64,000 bases of DNA from Ralstonia insidiosa (GCF_008801405.1 NZ_VZPV01000001.1:992001-1056000); one strand, 5' to 3'. Positions 8,081-17,444 are shown, counted from the stretch's first letter. The notes: generated by a model from the sequence alone, not told the origin. A program made the numbers and translations.

Positions 8081-9520
8081 ATGCTGATCTGGTTTGTCAT
8101 TATTTACTGGGTGATTTCGGTCGGGATCGGCCTGTGGGCTGCGCTGCGTGTGCGCGATGCGGCCGATTTTGCGGTGGCCGGCCGCAGCCTGCCGTTCTAC
8201 GTCGTGACCGCCACGGTGTTTGCCACCTGGTTCGGCTCCGAGGCGGTGCTCGGTATTCCCGCAGAGTTTCTCAAGGACGGCCTGCATGGTGTGGTGGCCG
8301 ATCCGTTTGGTTCGTCCCTGTGCCTGATCCTGGTGGGCTTGTTCTTCGCCAAGCCGCTGTACCGGATGAACCTGCTCACCATTGGTGACTTCTACCGCAA
8401 CCGCTTTGGCCGCGTGGCCGAAACGCTGACCACCCTGTGCATCGTCGTGTCGTACCTGGGCTGGGTGGCAGCGCAGATCAAGGCGCTGGGGCTGGTGTTC
8501 TATACCGTGTCGGATGGCGCCGTTTCGCAAGACATGGGCATGATGATCGGCGCGGGCAGCGTGCTGGTCTACACGCTGTTCGGCGGCATGTGGTCGGTGG
8601 CGGTGACGGACTTCATCCAGATGATCATCATCGTGATCGGCATGCTGTACATCGGCTGGGAGGTCTCGGGCCAGGCCGGCGGCGTGGGCACGGTGGTGGC
8701 GCACGCGGCGGCTTCGGGCAAGTTCTCGTTCTGGCCGGCGTTCAACCCGATCGAGATCATCGGCTTTGTGACGGCCTGGATCACCATGATGCTCGGCTCG
8801 ATTCCGCAGCAGGACGTGTTCCAGCGCGTGACTTCATCGCGTACTGAACGCATCGCTGGCACGGCTTCGGTGCTGGGTGGCGTGCTGTACTTCATGTTCG
8901 CGTTCGTGCCGATGTTCCTGGCGTATTCCGCCACGCTGATCGATCCGGAGATGGTCGCCAAGTACATCAACACCGATTCGCAGATGATCCTGCCCAATCT
9001 CGTGCTGCAGCATGCGCCGGTCTTTGCGCAGGTGATGTTCTTCGGTGCCCTGCTGTCGGCCATCAAGAGCTGCGCCAGCGCGACGCTGTTGGCACCGTCC
9101 GTGACCTTTGCCGAGAACGTGTTGCGCCCGCTGCTGCCGAACATGGACGACAAGCGCTTCCTGCGCGTGATGCAGGCGGTGGTGTTGACCTTCACGGTGC
9201 TGGTGACGCTGTTTGCGCTGAACTCGCACCTGTCGATCTTCCACATGGTCGAGAGCGCCTACAAGGTGACGCTGGTGGCTGCCTTTGTGCCGCTGGCTTT
9301 TGGCCTGTTCTGGAAACGCGCGACCAAGCAGGGTGGTCTGCTGGCCATCATCCTGGGCCTGGCAGCGTGGATCTGGTGTGAGGTGTTCCTGCCGGATGCG
9401 GTGCTTCCGCCACAATTGGTTGGCCTGCTGGCCAGCCTGGGCGCGATGATCGTGGGCTCGCTCGGGCCGCAGTGGATCGAGAATCGCGCGCCGACCACCA
9501 AGGCCGCCACGCAAGCCTGA
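8081..9520 (+). CDS. Sodium:solute symporter family (SSS) transporter
   Basis: The 479-residue inner-membrane protein has about 13 hydrophobic segments. It starts with LIWFVIIYWVISVGIGLWAA and carries the SSS-type patterns DFAVAGRSLPFYVVTATVFATWFGSEAVLG (core helices with the sodium site) and GSIPQQDVFQRVTSSRTE. The ATG at 8081 is chosen because the open frame upstream is non-hydrophobic and unlike the family. The family moves sugars, amino acids, organic acids or osmolytes with sodium; proline/pantothenate/acetate-type members are near relatives, but the substrate cannot be told. It appears monocistronic, with a stem-loop downstream at 9540-9588. Confidence 0.88.
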   Translation: MLIWFVIIYWVISVGIGLWAALRVRDAADFAVAGRSLPFYVVTATVFATWFGSEAVLGIPAEFLKDGLHGVVADPFGSSLCLILVGLFFAKPLYRMNLLTIGDFYRNRFGRVAETLTTLCIVVSYLGWVAAQIKALGLVFYTVSDGAVSQDMGMMIGAGSVLVYTLFGGMWSVAVTDFIQMIIIVIGMLYIGWEVSGQAGGVGTVVAHAAASGKFSFWPAFNPIEIIGFVTAWITMMLGSIPQQDVFQRVTSSRTERIAGTASVLGGVLYFMFAFVPMFLAYSATLIDPEMVAKYINTDSQMILPNLVLQHAPVFAQVMFFGALLSAIKSCASATLLAPSVTFAENVLRPLLPNMDDKRFLRVMQAVVLTFTVLVTLFALNSHLSIFHMVESAYKVTLVAAFVPLAFGLFWKRATKQGGLLAIILGLAAWIWCEVFLPDAVLPPQLVGLLASLGAMIVGSLGPQWIENRAPTTKAATQA

Positions 9521-9539
9521 CCTAGCGCTGCCGGGCAAG

Positions 9540-9588
9540 GGGCGATGAAATGCGTGGTGTGCCACATTGTGGCGTGCCACCATCGCCC
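9540..9588 (+). other. Long stem-loop after the symporter gene
   Basis: GGGCGATG (9540-9547) pairs with CATCGCCC (9581-9588). Inside it, GTGG/CCAC and a core GCCAC-ATT-GTGGC continue the stem with small internal loops. It sits 20 bp after the symporter stop. There is no T-run, so it may be a Rho-dependent or 3'-end-protecting structure rather than an intrinsic terminator. Confidence 0.5.
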
Positions 9589-9636
9589 ATGCTGCAACCT
9601 CGCGCAACCGCGGTCAGGAATCCCACTGAAAGGGTT

Positions 9637-9642
9637 TATAAT
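9637..9642 (+). promoter_or_regulatory. Candidate -10 element for the FmdB-DUF502 genes
   Basis: The 280-bp gap before the FmdB gene contains TTTATAATTC with a perfect TATAAT hexamer, about 160 bp before the start codon. The -35 position reads weakly (TCAGGA). The rest of the gap apart from the stem-loop at 9540-9588 shows nothing else I can identify. Confidence 0.4.
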
Positions 9643-9800
9643 TCAAGGCTTTGCGCGCCCGTGCTTGTCTGATGGACTTGCAACCGGCGCAGTTGCCCCA
9701 ATATTTCGCGAGCCTGTGCGCTTTTCTGCGCTGGAAATGCGGTGGGCGCAGGCATTTCAATCGTTTTCTCGAATTTCGTTTGTTCCAGGGTGAGGACACC

Positions 9801-10151
9801 ATGCCGATCTATGCTTATCGATGCGACGCCTGCGGCCACGCCAAAGATGTGCTGCAGAAGATGAGCGACGCGCCGCTGACGGATTGCCCCGCATGCGGCG
9901 CGCCGGCGTTCAAGAAACAGCTCACTGCTGCCGGCTTCCAACTCAAGGGTTCGGGCTGGTATGTGACGGACTTCCGTGGTGGCTCGGGCGGTACGTCCGC
10001 AGCTGGCACGGCAGCCAAGACGGATGCCGCAGCCCCGGCCGCTGGCGCCGCCGCAGCCGCACCGTCCGCTTCGTCCGACAGCGCTTCGTCCACCAGCAGC
10101 GCCGCTCCGGCCACCTCCGGCGGTTGCGGCACGTCGTGTGCGTGCCACTGA
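9801..10151 (+). CDS. FmdB-family zinc ribbon protein
   Basis: This 116-residue protein begins MPIYAYRCDACGHAKDVLQK and has two CxxC pairs (CDAC and CPAC), the FmdB/putative regulatory protein zinc ribbon. The rest is a low-complexity Ala/Ser/Thr/Gly tail ending CGTSCACH, a second cysteine cluster. The ATG at 9801 has GAGG 7 bp upstream; the open frame runs further upstream without any such site. It is followed 31 bp later by the DUF502 gene and then aspS, a conserved trio in Burkholderiales. Its molecular role is not established. Confidence 0.9.
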   Translation: MPIYAYRCDACGHAKDVLQKMSDAPLTDCPACGAPAFKKQLTAAGFQLKGSGWYVTDFRGGSGGTSAAGTAAKTDAAAPAAGAAAAAPSASSDSASSTSSAAPATSGGCGTSCACH

Positions 10152-10182
10152 TCGCATCGCTTACGCCTCGGCCCATCGCCCC

Positions 10183-10932
10183 ATGAAACAGAAAACCAGC
10201 GCACTCAAGACATGGTTCCTGACCGGTCTTCTGGTGCTCGTCCCGCTTGCGATCACGCTGTGGGTGCTGTCGCTCATCATCGGCACGATGGACCAGAGCC
10301 TGGCGCTGCTGCCGTCGGCCTGGCAGCCTGATCGCCTGCTCGGCGTGAAGATCCCTGGCCTGGGCGCGATCCTGACGCTGCTGTTCATCCTGATCGTGGG
10401 GGTGCTTGCGCACAACTTCATCGGCCAGAAGCTGGTGACGTGGTGGGAAGCCGTGCTGGGCCGCATTCCCGTGGTCGGTCCGATCTATTCGAGCGTCAAG
10501 CAGGTGTCGGACACGCTGCTGTCGTCCAGCGGCAATGCATTCCGCAAGGCGCTGCTGGTGCAGTACCCGCGCGAGGGCTCGTGGACGATCGCCTTCCTGA
10601 CCGGCCGCCCCGGCGGTGACGTCGAGAACCACCTGCAGGGCGAGTATGTGAGTGTGTACGTGCCGACCACGCCCAACCCGACGTCAGGCTTTTTCCTGAT
10701 GATGCCCAAGGCCGACACCATCGAGCTGGACATGACGGTGGACGCGGCACTCAAGTACATCGTGTCGATGGGGGTGGTGGCGCCCGAAACGCTGCCGCGC
10801 CGTACGGACCCGTCCGATGGCACGCCACATACGGAGGACCGGTCGCCGGCAGCAGGGTTGCATGACCTGCCGCGCGACCCTTCGAATCCGAATGCGCTGC
10901 CCGATGCTGGCGGCGCCGTATCAGCGCCTTAA
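10183..10932 (+). CDS. DUF502 membrane protein
   Basis: The 249-residue protein starts MKQKTSALKTWFLTGLLVLVP and has two N-terminal transmembrane helices (about residues 10-35 and 60-85). It then has the DUF502 core: GRIPVVGPIYSSVKQVSDTL, FRKALLVQYPREGSWTIAFLTG, VYVPTTPNPTSGFFLMMPK and KYIVSMGVVAPE. The C-terminal 50 residues are a disordered acidic/Pro-rich tail. Its function is unknown. It sits between FmdB and aspS and is probably co-transcribed with FmdB. Confidence 0.9.
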   Translation: MKQKTSALKTWFLTGLLVLVPLAITLWVLSLIIGTMDQSLALLPSAWQPDRLLGVKIPGLGAILTLLFILIVGVLAHNFIGQKLVTWWEAVLGRIPVVGPIYSSVKQVSDTLLSSSGNAFRKALLVQYPREGSWTIAFLTGRPGGDVENHLQGEYVSVYVPTTPNPTSGFFLMMPKADTIELDMTVDAALKYIVSMGVVAPETLPRRTDPSDGTPHTEDRSPAAGLHDLPRDPSNPNALPDAGGAVSAP

Positions 10933-11035
10933 GTCAATGCAATTGGCCGGTAGCGCGCACTGATCCCGCCGGCCCTCTCGATCAACTTTCTCGCGCGACG
11001 CCCTGTTGGCGGCGCGCTTCGCGGAAAACCACAAC

Positions 11036-12862
11036 ATGCAAATGCGTACTCAATACTGCGGTCAGGTCACCGAACAACTGCTCGGCCAGAGCGTCACGCT
11101 GTCGGGCTGGGCCCATCGTCGTCGTGACCACGGTGGCGTGATCTTCATCGACCTGCGTGACCGTGAAGGCCTGGTGCAGGTCGTGTGCGACCCGGACCGC
11201 CCGGAGATGTTCAAGGTGGCAGAAGGCGTGCGCAACGAGTTCTGCCTGCAGGTGAAGGGCCTCGTGCGCGCCCGCCCGGAAGGCACCACCAACGCCAACC
11301 TCGCCAGCGGCAAGGTTGAAGTGCTGTGCCAGGAGCTGACGGTGCTCAACGCCTCCGTCACGCCGCCGTTCCAGCTGGACGACGACAACCTGTCGGAAAC
11401 CACGCGCCTGACGCACCGCGTGCTGGACCTGCGCCGCCCGCAGATGCAATACAACCTGCGCCTGCGCTACAAGGTGGCGATGGAAGTGCGCAAGTACCTG
11501 GACGACAAGGGCTTCATCGACATCGAAACGCCGATGCTGACCAAGAGCACGCCCGAAGGCGCACGCGATTACCTGGTGCCCTCGCGTGTGAACGCCGGCC
11601 AGTTCTTCGCGCTGCCGCAATCGCCGCAGCTCTTCAAGCAGATGCTGATGGTGTCGGGCTTCGACCGCTACTACCAGATCACCAAGTGCTTCCGCGACGA
11701 AGACCTGCGCGCTGACCGCCAGCCCGAATTCACCCAGATCGACTGCGAAACGTCGTTCCTGACCGAGCAGGAAATCCGCGACCTGTTTGAAGAGATGATC
11801 CGCACGGTGTTCAAGAACACCATGTCGGTTGAGTTGGATGCCAAGTTCCCGGTGATGGAGTTCCGCGAGGCGATGGCCCGCTTCGGCTCCGACAAGCCTG
11901 ACCTGCGCGTGAAGCTGGAATTTACCGAGCTGACCGACGCGATGAAGGATGTCGACTTCAAGGTGTTCTCGGCGGCGGCCAACGCTGAAGGCGGCCGCGT
12001 GGTGGCCCTTCGCGTGCCGGGCGGTGCAGCTCTGTCGCGTGGCGATATCGACGCCTACGGCAAGTTTGTCGAGATCTACGGCGCCAAGGGCCTGGCCTGG
12101 ATCAAGGTCAACGAAGTGGCCAAGGGCCGCGACGGCCTGCAATCGCCGATCGTGAAGAACCTGCACGACGCGGCCATCGCCGAGATCCTCAAGCGCAGCG
12201 CTGCGCAGGATGGCGACATCCTGTTCTTCGGCGCCGACCGCGCCAAGGTGGTGAACGACGCGATGGGCGCGCTGCGCCTGAAGATCGGTCACTCCGACTT
12301 CGCCAAGAGCACCGGCCTGTTTGAAGACGTGTGGAAGCCGCTGTGGGTGGTGGACTTCCCGATGTTCGAGTACGACGAGGAAGACGCCCGCTGGGTGGCC
12401 ATGCACCACCCGTTCACGAGCCCGAAGGATGAGCACCTGGAGTATCTGGAAACCGATCCGGGCAAGTGCATCGCCAAGGCCTACGACATGGTGCTCAACG
12501 GCTGGGAAATCGGCGGCGGCTCGGTGCGGATCTATCGCGAGGAGGTGCAGAGCAAGGTGTTCCGCGCCCTGAAGATCAACGACGAAGAAGCGCGTGCCAA
12601 GTTCGGCTTCCTGCTGGACGCCCTGCAGTACGGCGCGCCTCCGCACGGCGGCATCGCTTTCGGTCTGGACCGCGTTGTCACGATGATGGCCGGTGCGGAT
12701 TCGATCCGCGACGTGATCGCCTTCCCGAAGACGCAGCGCGCGCAGGATCTGCTCACGCAGGCGCCGAGCCCGGTCGACGAGAAACAATTGCGCGAATTGC
12801 ACATTCGTCTGCGCGCTGCCGAGGCAAAGGTGGCTGCACCGAACGCTGCGACGACGGCCTGA
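11036..12862 (+). CDS. aspS: Aspartyl-tRNA synthetase (probably non-discriminating, Asp/Asn)
   Basis: This class II synthetase charges tRNA-Asp. The 608-residue protein has the N-terminal OB-fold anticodon domain (GWAHRRRDHGGVIFIDLRDR), motif 2 region FRDEDLRADRQPEFTQIDCE, the bacterial insertion domain, and motif 3 GGIAFGLDRVVTMM. The residue after RRRD is His (about His32), as in non-discriminating bacterial AspRS, instead of the Leu of E. coli AspRS; this suggests it also charges tRNA-Asn for GatCAB amidation (inference). The ATG at 11036 is preferred to an upstream in-frame TTG; an ATG 6 bp later is also possible. Confidence 0.96.
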   Translation: MQMRTQYCGQVTEQLLGQSVTLSGWAHRRRDHGGVIFIDLRDREGLVQVVCDPDRPEMFKVAEGVRNEFCLQVKGLVRARPEGTTNANLASGKVEVLCQELTVLNASVTPPFQLDDDNLSETTRLTHRVLDLRRPQMQYNLRLRYKVAMEVRKYLDDKGFIDIETPMLTKSTPEGARDYLVPSRVNAGQFFALPQSPQLFKQMLMVSGFDRYYQITKCFRDEDLRADRQPEFTQIDCETSFLTEQEIRDLFEEMIRTVFKNTMSVELDAKFPVMEFREAMARFGSDKPDLRVKLEFTELTDAMKDVDFKVFSAAANAEGGRVVALRVPGGAALSRGDIDAYGKFVEIYGAKGLAWIKVNEVAKGRDGLQSPIVKNLHDAAIAEILKRSAAQDGDILFFGADRAKVVNDAMGALRLKIGHSDFAKSTGLFEDVWKPLWVVDFPMFEYDEEDARWVAMHHPFTSPKDEHLEYLETDPGKCIAKAYDMVLNGWEIGGGSVRIYREEVQSKVFRALKINDEEARAKFGFLLDALQYGAPPHGGIAFGLDRVVTMMAGADSIRDVIAFPKTQRAQDLLTQAPSPVDEKQLRELHIRLRAAEAKVAAPNAATTA

Positions 12863-12888
12863 CATCCCGCCGCTCAAGGCTGCACAAC

Positions 12889-12927
12889 AAGCCGCGCCGA
12901 CCCGTAAGGGCGGCGCGGTTTGTTTTT
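12889..12927 (+). terminator. Rho-independent terminator after aspS
   Basis: GCCGCGCCGACCC pairs with GGGCGGCGCGGT around a short AGTA-type loop and is followed by TTGTTTTT. It ends the aspS transcript 27 bp after the stop. The remaining gap to nudB (to 13148) shows nothing else clear. Confidence 0.75.
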
Positions 12928-13148
12928 GGACGCTCGCTTCGTGCAGGAGCAGCGCTTGCGGCACAAGATCCCCTGGATGCACCGCAGGCACCGGCTTATC
13001 CGTTGCCACTCATTGCGCAGCTTGATTGCCGGGGCACCGCGGCGTTGCCCGGTGATTGCGAACATCGCTATCGGCTCCATCTGGCTGCGGTAAGCTATCG
13101 AACTGCGGTGCGCTCATGCCGCCCGCCGTTATCCGCTGCCAAACCGCC

Positions 13149-13634
13149 ATGCCGCACAAGATTCCTGTCTCCGTTCTCGTTGTTATTCACACACCTGATC
13201 TTCATGTGCTGGTGATGGAACGGGCGGATCACCCGGGCTTCTGGCAATCCGTCACTGGCAGTTGCGATGCCCTGGATGAGCCCCTGGCCGAAACTGCCCG
13301 CCGCGAGGTGCAGGAAGAAACCGGCATCGATACGGGCCGGCATCACCTGATCGACTGGGGCCACCAGATCGAGTATGAGATCTACCCGCGCTGGCGCCAC
13401 CGCTACGCACCGGGCGTCACACGCAACACCGAGCACTGGTTCGGCTTGCTGGTGAGCGGCAAGGTGCCGGTGCGATTGTCGCCACGCGAGCACCTCCAGG
13501 CCGAATGGCTGCCCTATGAAGAAGCCGCTGCGCGTTGCTTCTCACGCAGCAACGGCGAGGCCATCCTGCAACTGCCTGAGCGTCTGGCGGCCTACACGGC
13601 CTGCCAGGCCGCCACAGCAAAGGACCAGGCCTGA
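13149..13634 (+). CDS. nudB: Dihydroneopterin triphosphate diphosphatase NudB (Nudix)
   Basis: NudB removes pyrophosphate from dihydroneopterin triphosphate in folate synthesis. The 161-residue protein starts MPHKIPVSVLVVIHTPDLHV and has WQSVTGSCDALDEPLAETARREVQEETGI, a Nudix box (GxnExxxxxREUxEEXGU) in which the usual leading glycine region reads SCDALDE, plus the NudB-type ending EHLQAEWLPYEEAAARCF. The ATG at 13149 matches the expected N terminus; one 33 bp upstream is in frame. It is followed 1 bp after its stop by the EEP nuclease gene, so nudB, EEP and clsB form one operon. Confidence 0.92.
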   Translation: MPHKIPVSVLVVIHTPDLHVLVMERADHPGFWQSVTGSCDALDEPLAETARREVQEETGIDTGRHHLIDWGHQIEYEIYPRWRHRYAPGVTRNTEHWFGLLVSGKVPVRLSPREHLQAEWLPYEEAAARCFSRSNGEAILQLPERLAAYTACQAATAKDQA

Positions 13635-13635
13635 C

Positions 13636-14382
13636 ATGCTCCGCTTGCGCGTCGCCACCTACAACATCCACAAGGGCGTGACGGGGATTGCGCGTCGCGT
13701 GCGCGTGCATGATGTGCGGCAGGGCTTGCACACGATGGACGCCGACATCGTCTTCCTGCAGGAAGTGCAGGATCGCAACGACCGGCTGGTCGCCTCTGAG
13801 CTGTTCGACCCGAGCTATACGCAACTGCGCTATCTGGCGACTGACGTGTACCCGCACACGGTCTACGGCCGCAACGCCGTGTACGAGCACGGGCACCACG
13901 GCAACGCCATTCTTTCGCGCTTTCCGATCCTGCTGTCGGAGAACCTGGATATTTCCGATCATCGCTTCGAGCAGCGCGGCTTGCTGCATGCGGTCACGGA
14001 CCTCGGCTTCGGCGAGGTGCATCTCTTGTGCGCGCACTTCGGCCTGTTTGCGCGCAGCCGGCAACGGCAGGCGGAAGCGTTGATCGACCGCGTGCGCGCG
14101 GTGGTGCCGAAAGACGCGCCGCTCGTGGTGGCCGGTGATTTCAACGACTGGAACAACCGGCTCGACCGCTACATTTGCCAGGCGCTGGGTGCGACCGAAG
14201 TTGCCGACAAGGCTGCCGATGCGCGCCCCGTGCGTACCTTCCCGAGCCATCTGCCGTGGCTGCGGCTCGATCGCATCTACGTGCGCGGGTTCGACATTGA
14301 ACGTGCACATGCGCTGACGGGGCGTGAGTGGGCGCAGCGCTCCGACCACGTGCCCCTACTGGCGGAACTGGCGCGCCCATGA
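13636..14382 (+). CDS. Endonuclease/exonuclease/phosphatase (EEP) family protein, YbhP-like
   Basis: The 248-residue protein has the EEP fold hallmarks: N-terminal RVATYNIHKG, metal-binding Glu in VFLQEVQDRN, HGNAILSRFPI, the catalytic VVAGDFNDWNNRLD and the C-terminal RSDHVPLLAEL. The family includes DNases, sphingomyelinases and inositol phosphatases. Its tight pairing with clsB (4-bp ATGA overlap at 14379-14382) copies the ybhP-clsB arrangement of E. coli, which suggests a phospholipid-linked substrate, but this is inference from context. Confidence 0.9.
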   Translation: MLRLRVATYNIHKGVTGIARRVRVHDVRQGLHTMDADIVFLQEVQDRNDRLVASELFDPSYTQLRYLATDVYPHTVYGRNAVYEHGHHGNAILSRFPILLSENLDISDHRFEQRGLLHAVTDLGFGEVHLLCAHFGLFARSRQRQAEALIDRVRAVVPKDAPLVVAGDFNDWNNRLDRYICQALGATEVADKAADARPVRTFPSHLPWLRLDRIYVRGFDIERAHALTGREWAQRSDHVPLLAELARP

Positions 14383-15671
14383 GGGTCGTGCGCGATGCGG
14401 GTCCGCTGCGCTCTGAGTGGCGGCGGGGCAAGCCCCTGCCGGGCAACGACGTCGACCTCCTGTGCGGCGGCGCAGAATTCTTCCCCGCGCTGATCGCCGC
14501 CATTGATGGTGCGCAACATCGCGTCGCGCTCGAAACCTACATCTACACCAACGACGACGTCGCACGCAGCGTGACCGAAGCACTGGCGCGCGCCGCACAG
14601 CGTGGCGTGGAAGTTCACCTGACGGTCGACGGTTTCGGCACCGGCGCATTGCCTGCCGACATCGCCACAATCCTCGACACCGCCGGCGTGGACTGGCGCG
14701 TGTATCGCCCCGTGCGCGGCTTCGCATTGCAGCGCCGCTACCTGCGCCGCCTGCACCGCAAGATCGCCGTCATCGACGATGAGATCGCCTTCGTCGGTGG
14801 CATCAACATCATCGATGACCTGAATCACGCACCGCTGCATGACGCCACGCTGGGCGCGCGCTACGACTTTGCGGTATGCGTGCGCGGGCCGCTGGTTGCG
14901 CAGATCGTGCTCACGGTCGATCGGCTCTGGTGGCAGATGGGGGTGCGCTCCGGCGTGCGCGAGGTGGGTGTGACTGGCGTGGCGGCTGAGTTTCCGGTGA
15001 TGACCGATACGCCCCGTCCGCGCGCTCGTGGTGAATTCGGCGGAGAGTCTGGCGCCGAAAGCGCGCGCGCGCCGGGCAGCGCACCCGGCAACGTTTTGGC
15101 CTCGTTGGTGTTGCGCGACAACGTGCGCAACCGGCGTGCGATCGAGCGCGAATATCTGCGGGCGCTCGGTACGGCGCGGCGCGAGGTGATCATCGCCAAT
15201 GCGTATTTTCTGCCGGGCGTGCGCTTCATGCGTGCGCTGGCGGCATGCCGGCGGCGTGGCGTGCGTGTGCGCATGCTGTTACAGGGGCGTGTTGAGTATC
15301 CGTTGCAGCATTTCGCAACGCGCTCGCTGTATCACATGCTGCTGCGCGACGGCGTGGAGATCCACGAGTACACCGCGAGCTTCCTGCACGCAAAAGTGGC
15401 AGTTGTTGATGAGCGCTGGGCCACGGTCGGCTCCAGCAATATTGACCCGTTCAGCTTGCTGCTGGCGCGTGAGGCCAACGTTGTCGCGTGGGATGCGGAG
15501 GTCGCCAGCGAGTTGCGCACCGTACTGGAAGACGCCATCACACATCACGCGCGCCCGGTGCTCGCAGACACCCACGCTGCGCGCCGCTGGTGGTGGCGCT
15601 TGGCAGACTGGTGCGCATACCGGGTCGTGCGTCTGGGCGTGGTCATCAGCGGACAGGCGGCACAGTATTAG
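14379..15671 (+). CDS. clsB: Cardiolipin synthase B (phospholipase D superfamily)
   Basis: The 430-residue protein carries two HKD motifs: HRKIAVIDDEIAFVGG (about residue 127) and HAKVAVVDERWATVGSSNID (about 338). These are the paired catalytic sites of PLD-type cardiolipin synthases, which join phosphatidylglycerol with another phospholipid at the inner membrane. There is no N-terminal transmembrane pair as in ClsA, which fits the ClsB subtype. A Gly/Ser/Pro-rich insertion (about residues 205-245) separates the two halves. The start overlaps the EEP stop by 4 bp. Confidence 0.9.
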   Translation: MRVVRDAGPLRSEWRRGKPLPGNDVDLLCGGAEFFPALIAAIDGAQHRVALETYIYTNDDVARSVTEALARAAQRGVEVHLTVDGFGTGALPADIATILDTAGVDWRVYRPVRGFALQRRYLRRLHRKIAVIDDEIAFVGGINIIDDLNHAPLHDATLGARYDFAVCVRGPLVAQIVLTVDRLWWQMGVRSGVREVGVTGVAAEFPVMTDTPRPRARGEFGGESGAESARAPGSAPGNVLASLVLRDNVRNRRAIEREYLRALGTARREVIIANAYFLPGVRFMRALAACRRRGVRVRMLLQGRVEYPLQHFATRSLYHMLLRDGVEIHEYTASFLHAKVAVVDERWATVGSSNIDPFSLLLAREANVVAWDAEVASELRTVLEDAITHHARPVLADTHAARRWWWRLADWCAYRVVRLGVVISGQAAQY

Positions 15672-15725
15672 CGGCACGGTCACTTAGAAGAAGCGTGTAG
15701 AAAACAAAACAAGGACGGAGGAGAC

Positions 15726-17390
15726 ATGCAGGTCATCACAGCAGACGAAGCCGCTCGGTTGGTGCAGCCCGGATGGACGGTGGCGTGTGCCGGGTTTGTC
15801 GGCGCGGGTCACGCGGAGGCCGTCACGCATGCGCTGGAGCGCCGTTTTCTGGCGACTGGCGAGCCGCGCGATCTCACGCTGGTCTACTCGGCCGGTCAGG
15901 GCGATCGCGCCACGCGCGGCGTCAACCACTTCGGCAATCCCGGCATGACACGCTGCGTGGTGGGCGGGCATTGGCGCTCGGCAACGCGCTTGGCAGATCT
16001 AGCGCTCGCCGAGCAGTGCGATGCATTCAACCTGCCGCAAGGGGTACTCACGCATCTGTATCGCGCCATCGCGGGCGGCAAGCCGGGCGTGCTCACTAAG
16101 ATTGGCCTGCACACCTTCGTCGACCCGCGTACCGAACTCGACGCGCGCTACCACGGCGGCGCCATCAATGCGCGTGCCAAGGCGGCGCGAGCGGCGGGCA
16201 CCGCATCGTGGGTCGAGTACGAGCGCTTTCGCGGCGAGGACTATCTGTTCTACCCCAGCTTCCCGCTGCACTGCGTCTTCTTGCGCGGCACGGCCGCCGA
16301 CCCGCGCGGCAACATCAGCACGCACGAAGAGGCCTTCCATCACGAACTGCTGGCCATGGCACAAGCTGCGCGCGCATCGGGCGGCATCGTCATCGCCCAG
16401 GTGCGGCGACTGGTGGATCGGCACGACAACCTGCAGGCGATTCACGTGCCCGGCATCCTCGTCGACTACGTGGTCGTCGCAGAGGATGAGGCCGAGCATC
16501 AGATGACCTTTGGCGAGGCGTTCAACCCGACCTATATCCGCCCGTGGCAAGGCGAGGCGATTCAGTTGAAGGAAGATGCGCTCGAAGCGAGTGAGGCCCT
16601 GGAGGCCAACCTGCATGGTGCACTCGATGCCCGCACATTGGTGCAACGCCGCGCCGTGCTCGAACTGATGGCGCAGCAACCGCGCGTGGTGAACTTGGGC
16701 GTGGGCATGCCGGCCGCCGTGGGCGCGCTGGCCGAGCAGGAGGGCGCACGTGGTTTCACGCTTACGGTGGAGGCTGGCCCGATCGGCGGTACGCCGGCAG
16801 ACGGGTTGAGCTTCGGCGCATCCGCGTATCCGGAAGCGGTGGTCGACCAGCCCGCGCAGTTCGATTTCTACGAAGGCGGCGGCATCGACCTCGCCATCCT
16901 CGGCCTGGCGGAACTGGACGGCGCTGGCAACGTCAACGTGAGCCTGTTCGGCGAGGGTGGCGACACCATCGTTGCGGGCGTGGGCGGCTTCATCAACATC
17001 ACGCAGAGCGCACGCTCGGTCGTATTCATGGGCACGCTCACGGCTGGCGGCCTTCAGGTCGAAGCCGACGGCGGCAAACTGCGCATCGTGCGCGAAGGGC
17101 GCCTCAAGAAGATCGTGCCGGCTGTCTCGCACCTCACCTTCAATGGCGACTATGCCGCGCGTTCCGGCATTCCCGTGCGCTATGTGACCGAGCGCGCCGT
17201 CTTCGAGATGCGCGACGACGGCCAAGGCGGCCGACGCCTCACGCTCACCGAAATCGCCCCCGGCATCGATTTGCAGCGCGACGTGCTCGACCAGTGCGCC
17301 GCAGAGGTTGCCGTGGCACCAGATCTGCGCGAAATGGACGCCCGCATCTTCCGGCGCGGCCGCATGTGTGCGGGCACCGCACCGGCCTGA
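15726..17390 (+). CDS. Acyl-CoA:carboxylate CoA-transferase, fused subunits (Pct/YdiF type)
   Basis: This 554-residue enzyme has alpha and beta halves of a family I CoA-transferase in one chain, as in propionate CoA-transferase and E. coli YdiF. The N-terminal half has VACAGFVGAGHAEAVTHAL and SAGQGDRATRGVNHFG; the C-terminal half has VVNLGVGMPAAVG and the catalytic Glu in TLTVEAGPIGGTPADG (Glu349), followed by YEGGGIDLAILGLAELDGAGNVNVS. It transfers CoA between short-chain acyl-CoA and acids. A strong Shine-Dalgarno (GGAGGA) sits 5 bp from the ATG. It precedes a TetR regulator and beta-oxidation genes, consistent with fatty or organic acid use. Confidence 0.92.
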   Translation: MQVITADEAARLVQPGWTVACAGFVGAGHAEAVTHALERRFLATGEPRDLTLVYSAGQGDRATRGVNHFGNPGMTRCVVGGHWRSATRLADLALAEQCDAFNLPQGVLTHLYRAIAGGKPGVLTKIGLHTFVDPRTELDARYHGGAINARAKAARAAGTASWVEYERFRGEDYLFYPSFPLHCVFLRGTAADPRGNISTHEEAFHHELLAMAQAARASGGIVIAQVRRLVDRHDNLQAIHVPGILVDYVVVAEDEAEHQMTFGEAFNPTYIRPWQGEAIQLKEDALEASEALEANLHGALDARTLVQRRAVLELMAQQPRVVNLGVGMPAAVGALAEQEGARGFTLTVEAGPIGGTPADGLSFGASAYPEAVVDQPAQFDFYEGGGIDLAILGLAELDGAGNVNVSLFGEGGDTIVAGVGGFINITQSARSVVFMGTLTAGGLQVEADGGKLRIVREGRLKKIVPAVSHLTFNGDYAARSGIPVRYVTERAVFEMRDDGQGGRRLTLTEIAPGIDLQRDVLDQCAAEVAVAPDLREMDARIFRRGRMCAGTAPA

Positions 17391-17444
17391 TTTCGCTCCG
17401 TTTTATTTACTGACGGGTAGCACTAGAAAATCGGTCGATCATGC

